Shown: positions 7,355 through 15,205 of the stretch, piece by piece
Position numbering within the stretch: the first letter of the stretch is position 1
How the letters are laid out: every line of letters starts with the position of its first letter
Assembly: GCA_937915725.1 (NCBI GenBank)
Contig: CALGGV010000149.1
Location: forward strand, 1 to 21,196
DNA length: 21,196 nt
Direction of reading: 5' to 3'
From: an uncultured Selenomonadales bacterium
GTDB lineage: Bacteria > Bacillota > Negativicutes > Selenomonadales > Selenomonadaceae
Position numbers and translations under genes: made by a program
The notes under the pieces: model-generated
The model's input: the letters and a program-made list of their open reading frames with translations, nothing else
What the model was told of the DNA's origin: nothing
Databases searched by the model: none

Positions 7355-8791
7355 ATGGCTTATTATTTTTTGTCAATAGGCGGTAGCGGCGCAAAAGTTA
7401 TGGAGTCTTTACTTCATCTTTGCGTTGCAGGAATGTTGCCGGGCGATAGAGACGAAATAAAAATTTTTTCAATAGATCCTGATACTGGCAACGGTAATTT
7501 GGACAGAATGAGTAGCGTTCTTAGAAATTTTGAAGAAATTCAAAATGATTTAAGACAAGGCGTCGGCAACGATACGCCCCTATTCAAAGACAAAGTCTCA
7601 ATAGTCAAGCCTTATCCGTGGAATCCAACGCGCCATGATACTACCCTTGATGATATGATAATGTACCCAAAACATAAAGGTACACCAATAGGCAATCTTT
7701 ATGAAGTACTTTACACTGAAAAAGAAAGAAATACCCGCTTAAATCAAGGTTTTAGAGGACATCCATCAATAGGCGCGGCAGTTTTGGCACAAAATTATAA
7801 TCTGCTAAATGAAGAAAGTAGTTTCAGAAATTTATTTGCAAATAATATTAATTTTGACAATAAAGCAAAAATTTTTATTGCCGGCTCCGTTTTTGGCGGC
7901 ACCGGCGCGGCGGGACTTCCTACAATTTCACGCCTGCTAAGATACAAAATTGCCGAAAATAACAGCAATTTATTAATAGGCGGAGCATTTATTTTGCCTT
8001 ATTTTGATTTTACGCCGGACAACCACTCCACGGACGAACTTTTTGCACGTGCTGAAGATTTTATGCTAAATACAAAAGCCGCGCTGAAATATTATGCTCA
8101 ACGCGACAACGTTTTTAATACAATGTACTTAATTGGCGATTCTTCAACCGCACATATAAAAAACTTCAGCGTTGGCGCAAGAAATCAAGTCAACGATTCA
8201 CATATAGTAGATTTATATTCTGCACTTGCCGCCATAGATTTTTTTCAAAATGAAGTTGACGTTGATACTCATACTTTCAAATATATTTCCTGTAATGACA
8301 ACAAAAATTTTAATTGGAGCGATTTTCCAAATACCATTTCCAATAAAAATTTTAGAAGTCTTTTTGTAAAATTTGTGCGATTCATTTTTAGTTATGTACA
8401 TTTGATAAAGCCCGTTTTAAATGAATTACGCGCCGGTAAAATTCCGGAATATCAATATCCGTGGTTTGTTGACCTTTTGAAGGGTACAGAAATTAACGAA
8501 CATATTCTAAAAAATTTTGATGATTATGTTGAATCCTTTGTGCGCTGGCTGAAACAAATTGAGACTCTCGAAGGGCGCAATGTCAATTTAATAAAGCCGG
8601 ATATGTTCTCTGCAAATTCCGCAAAAATTAATGATATAGTAGCTTTTCAATCTTGCGATAATGGCGATACTACGCTTGATTTTCATGAAATTTGGTGTAG
8701 GTTGAGTGAATCGGGGCGCGTCAATGAATCTGAAAAAAGTTTTGGTAAATTTTTGCGCCGCCTTTATGATGTTTGTGACGTTTCGAGGTGA
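7355..8791 (+). CDS. Divergent tubulin/FtsZ-like protein
   Basis: This 478-residue protein is probably a GTP-binding, filament-forming or switch-like protein in the cytoplasm. The order of motifs follows FtsZ: a first strand and glycine loop YFLSIGGSGAK (4-14, like FtsZ T1), the loop FSIDPDTGN (38-46), then RGHPSIGAAV (134-143). The phosphate loop IAGSVFGGTGAAGLP (175-189) matches the FtsZ/tubulin signature GGGTGTG in reduced form. GGAFILPYF and NTMYLIGD (255-262) follow like later FtsZ strands. It is about 100 residues longer than FtsZ, and I do not see the catalytic T7 NxDxxD motif clearly, so GTPase activity is uncertain. It best fits the tubulin-like family Pfam calls Tubulin_2. GAGG lies seven bases before the ATG. 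The end overlaps the ribosome binding site of the next gene. Confidence 0.78.
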   Translation: MAYYFLSIGGSGAKVMESLLHLCVAGMLPGDRDEIKIFSIDPDTGNGNLDRMSSVLRNFEEIQNDLRQGVGNDTPLFKDKVSIVKPYPWNPTRHDTTLDDMIMYPKHKGTPIGNLYEVLYTEKERNTRLNQGFRGHPSIGAAVLAQNYNLLNEESSFRNLFANNINFDNKAKIFIAGSVFGGTGAAGLPTISRLLRYKIAENNSNLLIGGAFILPYFDFTPDNHSTDELFARAEDFMLNTKAALKYYAQRDNVFNTMYLIGDSSTAHIKNFSVGARNQVNDSHIVDLYSALAAIDFFQNEVDVDTHTFKYISCNDNKNFNWSDFPNTISNKNFRSLFVKFVRFIFSYVHLIKPVLNELRAGKIPEYQYPWFVDLLKGTEINEHILKNFDDYVESFVRWLKQIETLEGRNVNLIKPDMFSANSAKINDIVAFQSCDNGDTTLDFHEIWCRLSESGRVNESEKSFGKFLRRLYDVCDVSR

Positions 8792-8799
8792 TTTTATTT

Positions 8800-11700
8800 A
8801 TGTCTTTGTTAATGTTGCCTAATATTGATCCTAAAACTGATATGATTCCAAAAGATAATCCCGGAATATGGAAAGAAGATTCAAGCGCAGATTTTTTAAA
8901 CAAGCTTGCAAAATGTATTGAAGTTGCCGAGGCAAAAAATTTAGAATCGATTGATTCAATTCCGGACGTTTGGGCAAGACCGCTTTTATTTAAAATGGCG
9001 TTATTCGGTATTGAAGATGCAAAAGAATTTGTCAAAGATTTAACAAAAAGAGTTGAGGGAGAATGGCGATCAATTTTGGCAATGTTCGCCCTTAAAGAAT
9101 TGAAAAAAATCAATCTGAAGGTTGAACATGTAAACATTTTGGAAGATAATTCAAATATAGCAGAAATATTCCGCGCCTTAGCTCCGCGTGAATCAATCAA
9201 TGCCGACGTTGACGCATGGCTGAAAGATATTTACGTAATTTATCTTAATGGAAAAGCGATAGCTATGACTTCGCCTTCAACTTTGGTTGCAAGCGCGGCA
9301 GATTATATCAATACTTTTAAAGGACAAATTCCTAAGCCATGGAGCGAAAATGGAATATATTTATCAGATCCAATACGCGGACTTCAAACTTCTGAACGCG
9401 AGGCACTTAATTTTTGGCTACATGATTTGCATAATAATCTTCAAAAATTATCGCCGGTTGAAAATGCAAAATACAATGACATTAAAGAATCTGAAATTAT
9501 CTGCGTTAGCTTGCTTAACTGCGTACAAAAATATATTGACGATTTAAAAATATTTACAACTTCCACAAGCTATTCTCTCACAGATTCCTATTTAAATCTT
9601 CATAAAGGTACAGCACGTTTTCTCAACAGGACAATTCAAGGAAAAGAATTTATTTTTGAAGATTCTCAAGTTCGCCTGTGGACTAATCCTAGTCGTTCAA
9701 ACAAAAAAATTATTTTAATTTCGCCGGAAATGGTTAGAGAATTTGCCAATCAAGAAAATATTGACCCGTCACAATTAATCGTATGGCAAGGCGTAAATGC
9801 AAATGACGTTACAAATGAAAGTTTAAGCGGCGAAAGAAATAAAATTGGACAAATTCCGTTGCAAGTGCGTGACAACGACCACATTATTAACGTTGAATAT
9901 CGCCGCCCGGAAGATTTTTTCTATGAAAGAATGGCAGTTATTGAGCCTGGAAATTCTTTTCCAAATTCTTTAAACAACAAGATTGCCGGTATAACTATTT
10001 TGGCAGATACAAACCTTACGCCAATTTTGCCAATAAAAAATGAATTGCTGGAATATTTCACGCCGGAAGAAATTGCAAACAATATGTCCATTTCCAAAGA
10101 TGACGAAAATAATATTTACGTATATTTTAATTTTCCATTGAGTAGCGGCGCAAAATATCGCTATTGCAAAGTTTATCCCGTTAGAGAATTAATTTATATT
10201 CAAAATAATATTCCTGTTATTGAAATGTGGCCAAATATCCAACTCAAAAATTGGAATAAATATTATCTTTATTATGAAAATTTTCAAGCACAAAGTAAAA
10301 AACCAAATGAATTAGCAAGTAATATTTATTACGTCAAGCCGTGGAGTTACGGTAAAGAAATTGGCGAAGATTTTAAAGCCGGCGGACACTTTGGAAAACT
10401 GAATAAATTTGCCTCAAAATTAAATTCATTTCCAGAGGCTTTAATTTGTTCCTATAAAAGCGCAGATTCACGAGAAGATATTTTTGAAGTCGGCGTAGTT
10501 TTAATGGATATAAAAATTTTGGAATTGCCACAAGCCAATCAAAATTCAACGTGGAATATTGGCGTAGATTTTGGAACAAGTTCAACTATGCTTTACTTCA
10601 GAGAAAATCAAGGTACGCCGCGCCCATTAGTCCTTCAGCCGCATTTGTTAAAAATTACTGAAAGTGGCGATGCTCGCGGGCAACAACTTTTTGAAAATTT
10701 TATTCCCAATACACAATCTAAATCTGATGGGTCTTTCCTTAGCATTTTTCATTTATTACATTCGGCTAAAGATATTCGCCCGCTTATTGATGGGCATGTA
10801 TTTTTACTCAATTCTAAAAATACGCGCACTTTTGAACGTTTGAAAAATAATATTGACGCCAATTTAAAATGGAAGGACGACGAAAAAGGACGCGCCAAAA
10901 CTTCAGCTTATATAGGACAAATTTGCTTGCAGGCAGTAGTTGAGGCGGCTATTTCAAATGTCAGCAGTATAAATTGGAATTTTTCTTACCCTACAGCTTT
11001 TTCTGAGGATCAAAGAATAACTTTTGAAAATACTTGCCGCGCCGCTGTAGAAAATGCTTATCAAAACACAAATTACGATTATGACAAAAATATTATTGTC
11101 AGCTGGTCTGAAAGTAAGGCAAGTGCATATTACTTTAACAAATTGAGCGATAAACCAAAAGATACCGACGGAATTAAAGCGGGTACAAACTTTGATCAAG
11201 GAGCTATTTGTATTGATATTGGCGCAGGAACAACTGATATATCAATTATCAGCGAACAGCCCGGACGAATAATTTATCATACTTCGATACAATACGCTGG
11301 GCGTTATATGTTCAAACCAATTTACGATAATTATCAGTTTTTTGTTGACAGTGACACGGCTAATTCAATATCCGATATCAGTTTAAATAATTTTGAACAA
11401 CGACAAGCCGTAATTGACGCGGCAATGAGAGAGAACAGCGAAAAATATATTAGAGATTTAGGATTTAAAACCGGACAATCTGAAGTAAAATCCGTTTTGC
11501 AGGGGGCACAATTTGCAGTAGCAGGGCTATTTTATTATCTTGGCAAATTGATTGGAGAATTGCACGAAGAAAATCATTACGTGGAAGATACATTGCCACG
11601 AATATTTGTTGGCGGCAACGGTTCCCGTATTTTTAATTGGTTAACAATCGGCGGCAATATTGCCGGTAATAAATTTTTGCTCGTCCTTGAAAATATGTTG

Positions 11701-12198
11701 GCTAAGGCGTCAAATCTTGAAAAGCACAGAAAGTTTTATTTAGATTTAAGCCATCAGCCAAAAGTTGAAGTTGCAAGTGGTATGATTTCAGATAAACCTA
11801 CAAACCATCAAGCATTTTTTGACGAAGAAAAAATTAAAGAAGATTTATTTGGCAAAGAGGCAGATCAATATATAGAAAAAGCAGTACTTGCGGGCGCAGA
11901 ATTTACTCAAGGCAAAGAAAAATTTTCTTCAAATGATTTTATCAGCGCACATGATGTCAGCAGCGGAATTAATGTTACTTCCATGAAAGAATTTAAAAAT
12001 TTCATTAAAGAATTTAATTCTTCTCAAAAACTTTGGGCAGATGGAATTCCTATAGATGACGATGCTGTTGAAATTTTATTACGCCAAACAAATTCTTATT
12101 TCGTGGATAAAAAGGGACAAAATGTAAAAGAGGTTTTCTTGGAGCCAATATTTATAATTGAGCTTAAAAATTTAATGGAGATGTTGATTTATGATTGA
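8800..12198 (+). CDS. Large protein with C-terminal actin/Hsp70-like ATPase domain
   Basis: The N-terminal ~580 of 1132 residues match nothing I can name. The C-terminal half has the actin/Hsp70 ATPase motifs: phosphate-1 GVDFGTSST (588-596), phosphate-2 CIDIGAGTTDISI (804-816) and adenosine loop FVGGNGSRIFNW (936-947). About 160 residues after the adenosine loop complete the protein. It probably binds ATP and may act as a chaperone or actin-like partner of the tubulin-like protein. No signal peptide or membrane segment is visible, so it is cytoplasmic. I chose ATG at 8800, eight bases after GAGGTGA. A GTG in the same frame at 8788 lies inside that site and has none of its own. The next gene overlaps its end by 8 bp. 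The ATPase domain call is firm; the role is inference. Confidence 0.85.
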   Translation: MSLLMLPNIDPKTDMIPKDNPGIWKEDSSADFLNKLAKCIEVAEAKNLESIDSIPDVWARPLLFKMALFGIEDAKEFVKDLTKRVEGEWRSILAMFALKELKKINLKVEHVNILEDNSNIAEIFRALAPRESINADVDAWLKDIYVIYLNGKAIAMTSPSTLVASAADYINTFKGQIPKPWSENGIYLSDPIRGLQTSEREALNFWLHDLHNNLQKLSPVENAKYNDIKESEIICVSLLNCVQKYIDDLKIFTTSTSYSLTDSYLNLHKGTARFLNRTIQGKEFIFEDSQVRLWTNPSRSNKKIILISPEMVREFANQENIDPSQLIVWQGVNANDVTNESLSGERNKIGQIPLQVRDNDHIINVEYRRPEDFFYERMAVIEPGNSFPNSLNNKIAGITILADTNLTPILPIKNELLEYFTPEEIANNMSISKDDENNIYVYFNFPLSSGAKYRYCKVYPVRELIYIQNNIPVIEMWPNIQLKNWNKYYLYYENFQAQSKKPNELASNIYYVKPWSYGKEIGEDFKAGGHFGKLNKFASKLNSFPEALICSYKSADSREDIFEVGVVLMDIKILELPQANQNSTWNIGVDFGTSSTMLYFRENQGTPRPLVLQPHLLKITESGDARGQQLFENFIPNTQSKSDGSFLSIFHLLHSAKDIRPLIDGHVFLLNSKNTRTFERLKNNIDANLKWKDDEKGRAKTSAYIGQICLQAVVEAAISNVSSINWNFSYPTAFSEDQRITFENTCRAAVENAYQNTNYDYDKNIIVSWSESKASAYYFNKLSDKPKDTDGIKAGTNFDQGAICIDIGAGTTDISIISEQPGRIIYHTSIQYAGRYMFKPIYDNYQFFVDSDTANSISDISLNNFEQRQAVIDAAMRENSEKYIRDLGFKTGQSEVKSVLQGAQFAVAGLFYYLGKLIGELHEENHYVEDTLPRIFVGGNGSRIFNWLTIGGNIAGNKFLLVLENMLAKASNLEKHRKFYLDLSHQPKVEVASGMISDKPTNHQAFFDEEKIKEDLFGKEADQYIEKAVLAGAEFTQGKEKFSSNDFISAHDVSSGINVTSMKEFKNFIKEFNSSQKLWADGIPIDDDAVEILLRQTNSYFVDKKGQNVKEVFLEPIFIIELKNLMEMLIYD

Positions 12199-13171
12199 CA
12201 AAATAATTCAAATCGCCCAATTAACTCCAGAAGAACAAGCTGAAAATTTATACAGTGCTCCAGAATCCGTTAATCTAATTCCAAAAGATTTTGCGGAAAA
12301 AAAAGATTTAAATGCACTTCGCACAGAAATTAAAACACTTCAAGAACAAATTGACGCCTCAACCGCGCCGCTCGGTCTTTATACCGGCTACGTTGTTATG
12401 GGCGCAATTATTTTTACTTTGCTTTCAATAATTCTTTTAGTCGTGATTATTAATAGCCGTATTAATAGTGTGAATTCAGCCTTGAGAAGTGATTTAAAGG
12501 AACAAAAAGATAAAATCTTTGAACTGAAAACAGAATTATTGACAGCACAAGGCACAATAGGTAACCTTAAAAATAAAATTGAAAATCTCGATAGAAAGTC
12601 GCCGCCTGTTCCTAAAACAAAAACAAATTTTGAAAATGAAAATGAGCTTATTTCTTCGCCTTACGTTGCCAGAGTAAATCCGCCGCCTCCGCCTATCCAA
12701 TTAACAAAAAATACAATTTCTCAACCTGCGCCGCAGCCTCCCCCGCCTCCGCCAACTTTATTGGAAAAGTGCAAAGATTTTATATCAGACTGCAATAATT
12801 TATCTAAGGAAGGAAATATGGTTGAGGTGCGTGCAAGTCGTGATGAATTTTTGGCAAAATATAAAATTCAGGGCTTTAACTGCAAAAATACAACCGAAAG
12901 AATAAATAATCCCACGCTTGCGCCAGTCTTTGAAACAACTAAACCCGTAACTGATAGCGATTATTGGGCGTACGAAGTCGAAAATGATACTTTTGCAGTT
13001 ATCCCAAATGTTAAAAATTACACAGAAAATCATCATACTACAAGGGCAATGGGCGAAGTCTTTAATTCTAATTTTGAAGGCGGAAATTATGCTAAAATTC
13101 GTGTAGTAAAGCCGGCAATTTTTAAAGGTGTGTGGCAATTCAGCGAATCCGGAGAATTATTACTTAGCTAA
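12191..13171 (+). CDS. Membrane-anchored coiled-coil protein with shared C-terminal domain
   Basis: The 326 residues run as follows: a short N-terminal segment (1-60), one transmembrane helix (about 64-88), a coiled coil (about 92-135), a proline-rich linker with two polyproline runs (138-190), and the ~130-residue domain shared with two other operon proteins (about 196-326). Basic residues follow the helix (NSRINSVNSALRSDLKEQK) while the preceding side is acidic, so the positive-inside rule puts the C-terminal domain in the cytoplasm. It starts within the end of the ATPase gene (8-bp overlap), and its stop codon overlaps the next start (TAATG). It is probably a membrane adaptor that presents the shared domain to the cytoskeletal proteins; function is inferred from context. 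Confidence 0.8.
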   Translation: MIDKIIQIAQLTPEEQAENLYSAPESVNLIPKDFAEKKDLNALRTEIKTLQEQIDASTAPLGLYTGYVVMGAIIFTLLSIILLVVIINSRINSVNSALRSDLKEQKDKIFELKTELLTAQGTIGNLKNKIENLDRKSPPVPKTKTNFENENELISSPYVARVNPPPPPIQLTKNTISQPAPQPPPPPPTLLEKCKDFISDCNNLSKEGNMVEVRASRDEFLAKYKIQGFNCKNTTERINNPTLAPVFETTKPVTDSDYWAYEVENDTFAVIPNVKNYTENHHTTRAMGEVFNSNFEGGNYAKIRVVKPAIFKGVWQFSESGELLLS

Positions 13172-13869
13172 TGGAAGATTTAGAATATAGAAAAATTGAA
13201 CAGCGTATCGCAATTCTTGAAAAAGCTTTAAAAATAACTTTATCAGACGAAAAAATTTTAATGCGTCTAAAATCTCTCGAAGAAGAATTTGCAAAACTTC
13301 AAGCTACAGTCGACGAACTTAACAAAGAAATTGTCGGCTTAAAAATCGAAAATGATTTACTCACTGCAAAAATTAGCAAAATTCATTCTTTGACAAATAA
13401 TTTTGAAGTTAGTATTCCCCAAAATAAAATTCAACCTCGCCCAAATAAAATTATAAATCAAGGCGACCAATTTTTAAAAGAATATAATTTGTTACTTGAA
13501 AAAACAGGGTATGAGGCAAAAACTGCGCGAGATGCTTTTATAGAAAAATATAAAGTCAGAGGTTTTAAATGCGCCAATGTTGACGAAAGAATAAATCAGC
13601 CTTCATTAAAAGCAATTTTTGAAAACGCTGAAACAGTCCAACGCGGCGATTATTGGGCAATTCCAATTTCCGGAAATAAATTTAAAGTCGTTCCAAATGT
13701 TAAAAATTATACAGAAAATTATCATACTACAAGGGCAATGGGCGAAGTTTTTAATTCTAATTTTCAATCCGGAATTTATAACAAAATTCAAGTTGAAGAC
13801 GCGGCAGAATTTATAAACAGCGGCAACAGTTGGACACTTTGTAAAGCAGGGAAAATTTATTTGAGTTGA
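13171..13869 (+). CDS. Soluble coiled-coil protein with shared C-terminal domain
   Basis: This 232-residue protein has an N-terminal coiled coil (about 1-75, heptad-rich LEKALKITLSDEKILMRLK), a short linker, and the shared domain (about 99-232) containing FIEKYKVRGFKCANVDERIN, DYWAIPISGNKFKVVPNVKNY, RAMGEVFNSNF and LCKAGKIYLS. There is no signal peptide or membrane helix, so it is cytoplasmic. The domain DNA (13468-13863) is nearly identical to a stretch in the last operon gene, indicating recent duplication or gene conversion. Its start overlaps the previous stop. It could oligomerise through the coil and compete with or bridge its two membrane-bound relatives; this is inference. Confidence 0.8.
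   Translation: MEDLEYRKIEQRIAILEKALKITLSDEKILMRLKSLEEEFAKLQATVDELNKEIVGLKIENDLLTAKISKIHSLTNNFEVSIPQNKIQPRPNKIINQGDQFLKEYNLLLEKTGYEAKTARDAFIEKYKVRGFKCANVDERINQPSLKAIFENAETVQRGDYWAIPISGNKFKVVPNVKNYTENYHTTRAMGEVFNSNFQSGIYNKIQVEDAAEFINSGNSWTLCKAGKIYLS
13468..13863 (+). repeat. Copy A of near-identical domain-coding repeat
   Basis: This 396-bp stretch inside the soluble coiled-coil gene aligns without gaps to 15749-16144 (offset 2281). Long stretches are identical, including many synonymous positions, for example around the codons for EKTGYEAKTARDAF. The related segment in the gene at 12191 is alike in protein but not in DNA. Confidence 0.85.
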
Positions 13870-13913
13870 AAAATTTTTTTGAAGATATAAAAAGGTGGGA
13901 TTATTGCATTGTT

Positions 13914-15197
13914 ATGAAGAAAAAATTTTTAAATTTGGCGTTTATTGCAATGATACTTTTGGCGGCAACTTTGACGGGTTGCAGTGAAGATATAAGCATT
14001 GAACTTCCGCCGGATTTTCAAAAAACGCCGGAACCTGTACCGGAAAAAGTTTTTATGGATATTTATTTTGATGCAACATATTCAATGCAAGGCTACACGA
14101 CACTTTCTGCCGGAAATGTTTATAGAACTTTGCCGGATCTTTTGTTTGATATTGGCAGTTCAATGGGCGAAGTTAAATTTTATAGTTTCGGCGAAAATAT
14201 AAAGGAAATTGAAGGCAAGGAATACCGCAGATTTAGTTCGCCTGAACCTTACGACGAAATTATAACGGCAGTACATAATGTCATTGACAATTCAAATGAT
14301 TCTCATCTTTCGGTAATAATCACAGATTTATTTGAAAGTGATTCAGATTGGAGCAATGTTACTAAAAAACTGCGCGATAAATATTTTGCTAAACATCAAG
14401 CAGTTGCAGTTATAGGGATAAAAAATTCTTTCTACGGGGATATTTTTGACGTAGGATTGAACGCCGCCAAATTTAATTATAATTCTTACGATACGCCCGA
14501 ACGTTTCAGACCGTTTTACTTAATTATCATAGGCGCGGAGGTGTCCGTTAATGAATTTATGGAAAAATTTAAAGAGCGTCAATCGCTGCCAAATGAAACG
14601 GGTTATTTGTTACTTTCAGAAAATCTTACAGAATCCACAAATGATTTTTCAAAATTAAAAATATTGGAAATGGAAAATTTTTTTGCTGACGATATATTTA
14701 ATATTTCAGATAAGCGCGTAAAAGAATTTGGCTTAGATAGTTTTAGTGAACCGGCAATGTTTACGGTTGATTTTGACTATAAACAAAAATTGGGAGCTTG
14801 TCCTTTGGATATTTCGGCATTGACTACTCAAGCGCAGGTAATGTATTTTGACGGAGAAGAATGGAAATTAAGAACTGAAAATGATATAAATATTGAATTA
14901 ATTCCGCTAGAAAATCAAAATTACAGCGCAAAAGTTACATTAACGCCCGAAAAAAGTTTTGCTGAAGGGTACGTAAATTTTGTACAAGCATCATTATCAC
15001 CAACGGCAAAAGGTTACAAGTTGCCTGATTGGGTAAAAGAATGGAGCATGGCAAATGTTGACGTTGCACCGGAAAATTTTGACGGCTCCAAAACTGTCAA
15101 CTTAACGCAAGTTTTAGGCTCGTTAAAAGATTCTGTTTTTGCCACTGCCCGCCCTGCCTTGCTTAAAATTAATTTCATTGTAGACGCAAGGTCGTGA
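13914..15197 (+). CDS. vWA-like lipoprotein
   Basis: This 427-residue protein is exported and lipid-anchored. The signal peptide ends in a lipobox, ATLTGC, with Cys23. A von Willebrand A-like domain follows from about residue 45: DIYFDATYSM gives a MIDAS-like D53-x-T55-x-S57 (the usual second position is Ser), and VIITDLFES provides the later Asp138. RPFYLIIIGAE and a beta-rich C-terminal half (about 270-427) follow. It may bind a metal-dependent ligand outside the membrane and connect to the last operon product. I chose ATG 13914, which gives the clean signal peptide. The reading frame is open to a TTG at 13866 overlapping the previous gene, but that would add 16 polar residues. The AAAGGTGG site is 15 bases away, slightly long. 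Confidence 0.8.
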   Translation: MKKKFLNLAFIAMILLAATLTGCSEDISIELPPDFQKTPEPVPEKVFMDIYFDATYSMQGYTTLSAGNVYRTLPDLLFDIGSSMGEVKFYSFGENIKEIEGKEYRRFSSPEPYDEIITAVHNVIDNSNDSHLSVIITDLFESDSDWSNVTKKLRDKYFAKHQAVAVIGIKNSFYGDIFDVGLNAAKFNYNSYDTPERFRPFYLIIIGAEVSVNEFMEKFKERQSLPNETGYLLLSENLTESTNDFSKLKILEMENFFADDIFNISDKRVKEFGLDSFSEPAMFTVDFDYKQKLGACPLDISALTTQAQVMYFDGEEWKLRTENDINIELIPLENQNYSAKVTLTPEKSFAEGYVNFVQASLSPTAKGYKLPDWVKEWSMANVDVAPENFDGSKTVNLTQVLGSLKDSVFATARPALLKINFIVDARS

Positions 15198-15205
15198 TAA
15201 TTTAC

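Noticed and set aside
7355..8791. Cell-division FtsZ or plasmid/phage TubZ
   Set aside because: It is longer than FtsZ, has a divergent glycine loop, and lies in no division cluster. There are no phage, replication or partition genes nearby.
8721..9200. Open frame of 159 codons on the minus strand
   Set aside because: It is antisense to the tubulin-like and ATPase genes, with Ser/Ile-rich shadow composition and no supporting signals.
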